Part shown: piece after piece, positions 57,120-64,000 of the stretch | Numbering within the stretch: the stretch's first letter is position 1 | Layout: each line of letters starts with the position of its first letter | Assembly (NCBI GenBank): GCA_963969345.1 | Contig: OZ017766.1 | Span: forward strand, 8,246,001 to 8,310,000 | DNA length: 64,000 nucleotides | Source of the DNA: Turbatrix aceti | Lineage: Eukaryota; Nematoda; Chromadorea; Rhabditida; Panagrolaimidae | Direction of reading: 5' to 3' | Made by a program: the position numbers and the translations under genes | The notes under the pieces: model-generated | Database searches by the model: none | What the model was told of the DNA's origin: nothing | What the model saw: the letters and a program-made list of their open reading frames with translations, nothing else

Positions 57120-59569
57120 CTCACAAAAAAAAAATTTCGGTCATTGCTTTCTGAAAAGCAATTAATTGATGTCGGGACAGCAAAATATTGCTAAGTTAGC
57201 TGCCTTAAAACCGCGTTGCTTTCGGGAAAGCAATGTTGGTTTTGCATAACATTGCTTTTTAGACAGCAATAAATTGCTATTCTGCAAACCACGTTGCGGC
57301 CAGTTTTGCGTTGGTCTCAGCACGAAAAGCGTTGGCAAAGCGTGACGAACCCCCTTCCCGTTGCTGCTTTTTTGGCCCCATACGCCCCTTCGATACGGTA
57401 TTAGGTACGGTATTTATTATTATTACAACAAACAATGAATACAACAAACAAAAAGAGAAAAAATAAAGAATTCCAAAAACTTGTCGTTAGGCACAGCAGA
57501 TTCAGTCATCTTGCCCGCGGGCCAAAAAGATCTTGACGCGTTTTTCTGGACGACGGTAGCGTGTTGTCATCGTCGACAAAGCGGCAGATTACTAACATTA
57601 TGTCGACGTCGGAGTAAGGATGATGCCATTTTTATTACAGCGATACATGGGTTGACATTTGAAGTAGCCTAAAAACAACTCATCAAAGGAGTCATCAAAA
57701 GGTTCAAAACTCACCAAAAAAACACCGGCACGCACTTTGACGGCGGTTACGTTAAGCCGGATGATTAGAGAATCGTGATGGGTTTCTCGTCGACGACAGA
57801 AGTGTGTAAAACCATTGAAGTAGCCTGAAACGCAAATTGACACGTTTGTTTCTCAGGATGAGTGTAAAAAGGCAGAAAAAGGCTGTAATACCAAAAAATT
57901 CATTAACAACCAACAAATGACATGTGTTTACAATTTTCGAGTTACCGTGAGTTGGCAAAGCATGCGGTTCTGAAGCGCCGACGATCGACAATATCGGTAA
58001 CCTATCATCAGCCTAGTAATTCCCCAACTCAAACGCCAACCTCAAGAACCTATCAACAAGCGAAATCAGAACAGCAGCATGGCCAAGCCACGATACAACG
58101 AATTTTTTCAAAAAAATGTCATTTGAAAGCCCAAAAAATCTTCCCACCCCCTCCCCAAACTCACCAAGGTTGCTGCCAGCCACTGTCCTGTCATCCTGCC
58201 GCTTCATAGTAGTCCATGGGTAGTTGCAGCACAAAATATACGTCGAAGAGCAAGCGAAACAACAACAAATAGAAGCAAAAGTCATCAAAATGAAGAAAAA
58301 ACAAGAAAAAATTCCAAGTCTTAGGGCTGCGAACTCGTCCGATCGCGTTGCCAAATTTTCGCGTCGGGAGTTGCAAAAACGAGATGTGACGCCTGTGTGC
58401 GCGTTTTGAACAATTCGATCAAACTAATTATTTTTAAAATTCAAAAACTTTGGTCAATTATTACGTATGTTTCTGAAATTTTAGGACGTGGTCAAATGAA
58501 ATTTTGTCTATCTAGTGGGTATACTACCGTTTTACAAAATTGTCATTTTTGAACAAATTGAGTAGGGTGTACTAGAAAAATCGTATCTTAATGAATAATA
58601 AAGTTAGAAACCCAGTTTTTTAAGCATTAGACGCACAAGAAAATTTTCTATCTAGCAAAAATTTTTATTCTTACTGTTACCATTAAAAAACTATGAGAAA
58701 AAATGACATTTTCACGAAATACATAATTTTAGGACTTTTTTAGGAACTTGATCCAAACATGAGTTATACCAGTGAATTCTCCAGTATCTTTTTTATCCAC
58801 TCTGAAAATTTCAGAATTTTATCTCTCTTCTGTGCGCAGGTGCATAATTTTTTCTAGACCCTACTTTTTTTAGTTTTTCGACCTCAGAAATTTTGAAAGT
58901 AGGGTTCGGAAAAAAAATCAGCACGACGCGCGTTTTCAATGTAAAATTCTGAAAAGTTGGGACCTGAGGTGAAATTGAACGCTGAAGCCGATAGAGTCCA
59001 TTTCGTTTTCATGTTTCTTATCAGAAATTTTTCACATCAAATTTTGTCGGAAATTTCAATTTTTTAGAAACTTGTAGGTTGACATGGTATCCTTTTTTGT
59101 GAATCGGAAGTTAGGAAATTTTGTTGTGCTTCAGAATTGCTTTTGTCTGCATTTCTAGCTCATTTGGTTCATGTGCTACAATTTTTCTACCATACCTCCT
59201 TGGATTTCAATAATTTTGATCGAATCCAGAAAGTTTGAACATTTCATGCTACAGAACCCACTTTGTTCTGTCTGTAAAAAAAATTTCACATAAAAAACTC
59301 AATTTAGAAACGAAATACAATTTTTCAAAATTCTGTACCAAATCGACGTCGAGAAAAGAACAGTTAGTTGCGCGCAACGTGCGATAGTGTCTGCAACTTG
59401 GTGCGCAGAAGAAAAAGCTGCAGCAATTCAAAATTTTTTTGCTTACTATTGCTTACTAAAAAGCAATACGCATGTTGTAACGTTCATATTGCTTGCTGTC
59501 AAACAAATAATTGCTTAGCACAAAGGAAAATTTTCGACGACATATTGCTTGTTTAAATTTTTCTGTGAG
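57120..59569. mobile_element. DNA element with CTCAC...GTGAG ends, 2450 bp
   Basis: It inserted in copy B at AATAGTATGAACC (intact in copy A, ~43423-43436), duplicating TA. The ends CTCACAAAAAA and TTCTGTGAG resemble those of 52493-53764. Subterminal zones carry many TTGCTT/AAGCAA motifs. A + strand frame (57922-58209) with ELAKHAVLKRRRSTIS and SPTQTPTS is similar to the - strand frame 53025-53351 of the other element (ALATHAVLKHHNPQIS), and the DNA CAAACGCCAACCTCAA is shared. No recognisable transposase, so probably non-autonomous or decayed. Confidence 0.85.
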
Positions 59570-60762
59570 TATGAACCACCGTGCTTGAGACAAATAAAAA
59601 AGTGGCTATTCTGTCTGATTAGGCGAGACAAAGGCTGATGATGACGGAAATGTGTGAAAATCCCGTTAGTCACGGTCGGGAGAGGGGTTACACGTATTTT
59701 TGGGACTTGCAGCAACTACATACGAAGAAGAGACGGGGGCCGTAGGACGTGCGACTAAATATATACATATATGTCTTGCGGGGACGAAGGGAGCTATCAT
59801 AATTTTAACAGTTTGTACTTTTAAAAAATTTAGAAAATAATTTCTTTTTTATGTTTTTTAAATAAAAGAAAAATAAATATAACAATGTTTTATCTGAAGA
59901 AAATAGCGAAATAGTTTTTTAGTTGAAAATATTTTTTTTTAATTTCTCTGTGATTAATTTGAAAATGTTTTGTGCAAAAATTTGATTTCTATCAAACATT
60001 TTTTTTTAATTAAAAAAAATTTTTTTAAAAGCTCAAATATTGATAAAAGAAAAAAAATAAAATTCGTACTTTTATGGTATTTAAAAAATATTTTTAGATT
60101 TGTTGACATTTTCCATAAAAAAAATATGGAAGCCAGAGATCACAAATGATGCCAAACTAAATAAGTAAGTTTAAAAACAACATAACGTCGCATTTTGAGA
60201 AATTAATTTTTCATTTTGCACCTTTAATAATTAATTCGCAAGAAAAAAATCATGTGCATGTTTGTTCATTTTCAATTTCTTACGGTAGCTCAAGCACAAA
60301 AATGTGGTTTGTTTTCTAGTGTCACAGGTTGTACTCAACTAATATTACGTCACTGATGTAAGCGTAGGCGAGCGTAGACGAATTCGTGGGAAATGATCCC
60401 AGAACTTTTTTTGTTTGACTAAAAAAAGGCATGAAAGGCACGATTTCACGTCAGAAGGCATAATCATAAATTTTTGGATTTTGACGGAAAAATGGAATAA
60501 AAAGAAAAGAAAAGAAAATAGTATGTAAAACCGACACAGTGTGGTCATGGTGACTCATGACAAGAAGTCGAAGGAGTCAAAAAAAAGAGGATGAAGAAGA
60601 AGAAGAACACATACGAACGTCGTCATCGTCATTATTGCCATCCTGTCGGTTGGATTGATAACAAGACATCGTAATTCACTACTCGGATAAATACACAAAT
60701 AATATATTTGTTATTCTCCTAAGGGAAAGGACAACCAGGTACGGAGGATGACCGTTTCCAGA

Positions 60763-61100
60763 CAACGGTGCTCTCAAAAATCTGATGGCTGATAAACAGG
60801 TTTAGGAGAATTACACAAATTCTCACCAAACATCATTCATTCGTACAAATGATATATGTATATTTTTTTGTCGCTGCATGAAATGGAATTTGTATCCTAC
60901 TACATACAAAATAAATAAATCCCTTTTGCTTTTGTCTTTGCCTTTGCAATTTGCACTTTTTTGTTCTCCACGAGAAAAATGAAATACACTAAAAAGAAAA
61001 AAAATTACTGGGTTGTCTGTCTGTCAGCGGGAAAAAAAAATCAAAGACCACCAGGATGCCGTGAATCATGCATGCCACAGTTTTGCTGCAAAATGCTGCG
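60763..61100. other. Private stretch preceding the second 9.76-kb round
   Basis: The sequence is not found elsewhere in the window; similarity with copy A ends at 44621/60762. There is no gene, and the left side of its counterpart would fall in the N gap. Confidence 0.6.
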
Positions 61101-64000
61101 TCATACTGAACAACAAAACGTTTTTGATTATTAGTCTGTAGATGAAAAAAAACGAAGATGCATGGTGTACATAATTTAGTTTACGTTGTTTGTATTATAC
61201 TTATATTTAAATATATTTTTTTAATTATGTATTACATTACAAATAATAATGACCAACTAAATCTGTGTGTGTGTGAGTGAGTATTCACGCTCCAGGCACA
61301 TGCAAATGATGCACAAAGATTTGTATCTATGTATCTTTATTTATTTATTTATTTTTCAAGAGCAAGCGCAGGCGGCATAAACAAAAGTGCAAAACACCGT
61401 AAATGCCATTGCCTAGGTTAGACAGTCTCTCAGGTGTGCCCAGGTGACATATATGTACGAGAACATCCGCTCCCTCGAGAAAAAGAATTTGTTCCGGAAA
61501 ACAAAAAAAATATGCAAGGTCATCAAAAAAATTACAGCTATCAGGTGTGGGCCACGTTGCACTGTTGTTAAATACGTGGACAATATCGTAAGCAGCTTAC
61601 GTATTATACTTTTTTTTCTAAATTCGGACTGGGTTTTTTTGGTCAAAAAATAGATTATTACGATATTAATACATATCACTGACATGTCAAAAAAAAACAT
61701 GTATTTATGGTATACTGTAGAAACTTGACCGAAAAATGCCATTGGAAAAAAAAATATTATAAGTATTTAGTTCAGCGCCAAAAAGTTGCTGAAGGTGCCA
61801 ATTTTAAGGTCAAAAATAATAATTTGCCCGACAATTTCGATTTGAAACAAAAACAAAAACAAAAGATGTGTAATTAAAAATTTTCAATGCGGCAAAAAAA
61901 ATATAATTTGAAAACGTGCTTGGCTTTCAAATTATAAAAGTATTTAGTTGAGGACCAAATGCCGTCGAAAATTGTTGGCATTTGGTTCAACTTCCTGTAG
62001 AGACCAAAAATCAGCCAACAACCAAAAACGTCCCCCACAACAGATATTTTTTGGCTCAATGAATAACATTTGAACAACGAGATTTGTGGTCATTCGTAAA
62101 AAAGTATGAAACATTGTACACACACGCAAATGGCACCAAAAGTAAGCAAAGTTGCAAAGTTTGTATATTATAAATATACATTATATGTAGTCTCGGTCTC
62201 CTACATAGAAGGCCAACCGGTGACCATCACAACAACTATGTATTTACGCTCACAAAAAAATGACTCGAATGGACATGTTCCATTAAAAAATTTGTATCGA
62301 TATTCATTACCCGCAATGGACAAAATCCATTAATTCTCGAAAAAAACTTTTACCCGTAAAAGACAAAATTCAAAATTTGAGAAATGGAAAATGTCTTTTA
62401 TATTGAAAAGATTTTGACCCTCGAAAAAACAAAAACAGATGCAAACTAATTTGCATGTGTGTTTTAAATGAAAAATGTCCATTAAATTGAAAAGACTTAT
62501 TGATAATCAAAAACAAAAACAAATGCAAAATAATTTGCAAGTGTTTGTGGCGATGGGTTTGAAAAAATGACAAAAGTCGAAAACGAGCTTTTGTCATTTT
62601 TTCTTCTTATCGTGATTCTCGGCGCGATTTTTTGCGCATTCTCGCATTATGAACTTAAAATTATAATAATTTTTGTCCTATCGTTTTCATTCATGTTTTC
62701 ATTTGTGTTTGTTTATAAGTGCTTTGCTGCTATGTTGTTTCCCTCCGTCGTATATTTTCTGCTCGCCGTCAACGGCTGTGCTACATAGACGAATTGTTGA
62801 TTGACTCCAACCATGGTAAGAATTTTGCTCGAGTAATATTTACTGTTTGGGGTTTGCATGACATGTGTTTTTCTAACAAAACCGTATAGTCGTCAGTTGG
62901 CAATGTTGTGGTTTTGATTCTGCGTGTTGTTAGTATTTTGAGGTTGGCGTTTGAGTTTTGGGAAGAATAGGTTGATGACGATTGGATAGAGATTTGTGGA
63001 TTATGGTGTTTCAAAACTGCATGCGTTGCCAAAGCACTACTATACAACTTGTTAGAAAAACACATGTCATGCACCTCAAGACCATTTTTTTCATGAAGTA
63101 TTTTCATTTTTTAGGATGCCAATGTTATTGCCGCCGCCGAAATCGACATCTTCGGAATCGTCCTCAAGCTTCTCTCTCGTCGAATCAATCAGATCAAGTG
63201 ACTGTTCGCTCGACAACGTAATTTTTTGTCTGTTTGAATGTAATTTATTGTTTATATGTATGATATCGTTGGTAAATAGAAGTGGCATACTGTAGCAAAA
63301 CGCGTGGGTGGAATGGGGTCAGAGCAGAACGAATTCGCAGCGAAAGAATATTCATGACACTTTGCCAAGCTTTGGGGAATGGACATTGTCTTTCAAGGAT
63401 AATGGACTTTATCTATTCAACCCGAGGGAATGGACTTGTCTATTATTGCATGAAACGATTGACATGTCCATTACTTGGGATTGACATTTCAATTACCGGT
63501 GAATATCATTTTTTTGTGAGCGATGACAACAACAACAACAACACGGCTGGTTGGTTGGTTGGTTGGTTGGTGGACGAATGAATTGTTCATGAAGCGTCTC
63601 GTCCACCTGGTTACTAAATATGTATTTTTAAGGATGCTACGAATTCCCGCGTGCATCTTTGACGTCGTCAAAAATTAGTCACCAAACACAAAAATCGCGG
63701 ATTTGACAAAAATCCACGATTTTGGGGACTAACGAGACATAAATAAGCAAAGTAATTTTTTTGTATTGTACATAAATTGACCAAAAAATAAATGATTGTC
63801 GATTCCCACTGCCCCCCGTCATCACTCCAGGATTTGGCCTAAATCCCATACTTTGGAGGCGTATTACGCCAAAAAAACCAAAAAAAGCAATATCCATAAA
63901 AACTAAATTTTTTGGATGAAAATTGTCACCCACGAAAAAAAAGTACAAACAAATGACCAAAAACCGGGAATCGTAAAAATTTGTCAGGCCTAAAAAATTG
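61101..64000. repeat. Second round of the 9.76-kb unit (runs off the window)
   Basis: It is identical by eye to 51345-54244 at offset 9756, including a full copy of the CTCAC...GTGAG element. Confidence 0.93.
62249..63520. mobile_element. CTCAC...GTGAG element, duplicate of 52493-53764
   Basis: Same ends, same CG target duplication and same interior as 52493-53764; flanks also match, so it was copied with the surrounding unit. Confidence 0.88.

Larger units (their letters stand above)
53767..60762. repeat. Large duplication, copy B (right part, equals 40137-44621)
   Basis: It is nearly identical to 40137-44621 but carries the 2450-bp element at 57120-59569 and a ~45-bp insertion near 56246. 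Small indels occur near 56745-56770 and 57107. Confidence 0.92.
51345..61100. repeat. ~9.76-kb unit that starts again at 61101
   Basis: 51345-54244 and 61101-64000 match at a constant offset of 9756 with no difference noticed by eye. The unit contains a private stretch (51345-51897), a copy of 39535-40132, element 52493-53764, the copy of 40137-44621 with element 57120-59569 inserted, and another private stretch (60763-61100). The second round runs off the window. Confidence 0.92.

Noticed and set aside
1..64000. tRNA, rRNA, CRISPR or bacterial operon features
   Set aside because: No T-loop/B-box patterns, rRNA segments or regularly spaced short repeats with unique spacers were seen; gene structure is clearly eukaryotic.

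Overview
The window looks like a piece of a nematode nuclear genome, probably rhabditid-like. Genes are split by AT-rich introns with poly-T/TTTTCAG acceptors. The gene set includes a RalGAP-beta orthologue (C. elegans hgap-2 type), a DMSR-like peptide GPCR and a Cer1-like Ty3/gypsy element. The species cannot be named from the sequence.

Left part (1-15243, + strand): the 3' two thirds of a Ty3/gypsy LTR retrotransposon has an uninterrupted 5.7-kb reading frame and a 3' LTR. It sits in sense orientation 304 bp before an exon of a RALGAPB-like gene whose last seven exons follow (6659-15243). The polyprotein is unusual: a signal peptide/ectodomain/transmembrane (envelope-like) module lies between the Gag zinc knuckle and the protease.

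Middle part (15244-32147, - strand): a trypsin-fold gene has Ala in place of the catalytic Ser. Next is a secreted or anchored protein that appears to combine an N-terminal copper 'histidine-brace' (LPMO-like) domain, EGF repeats and a DOMON domain. A seven-exon DDT/WHIM/PHD chromatin-remodelling subunit (BAZ1/ACF1-like) with a PIP-box-like motif follows. The intergenic spaces hold hAT-like MITEs with perfect 8-bp target duplications, foldback elements and a dispersed intronic repeat.

Right part (32148-64000): one complete five-exon peptide-receptor-type GPCR gene (- strand), then about 25 kb with no convincing further gene, built from near-identical large duplications. A second copy of GPCR exons 1-3 lies upstream of the complete gene and differs from it only at synonymous sites. 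A 200-base N gap at 51145-51344 is followed by a ~9.76-kb unit that starts again at 61101. These may be tandem segmental duplications or unmerged haplotypes. Either way, pairwise comparison of copies gives empty and filled sites for several mobile elements: a large palindromic Tc1/mariner-like element with inner direct repeats, and two related elements ending CTCAC...GTGAG with 2-bp target duplications. No tRNA, rRNA or CRISPR array was seen.
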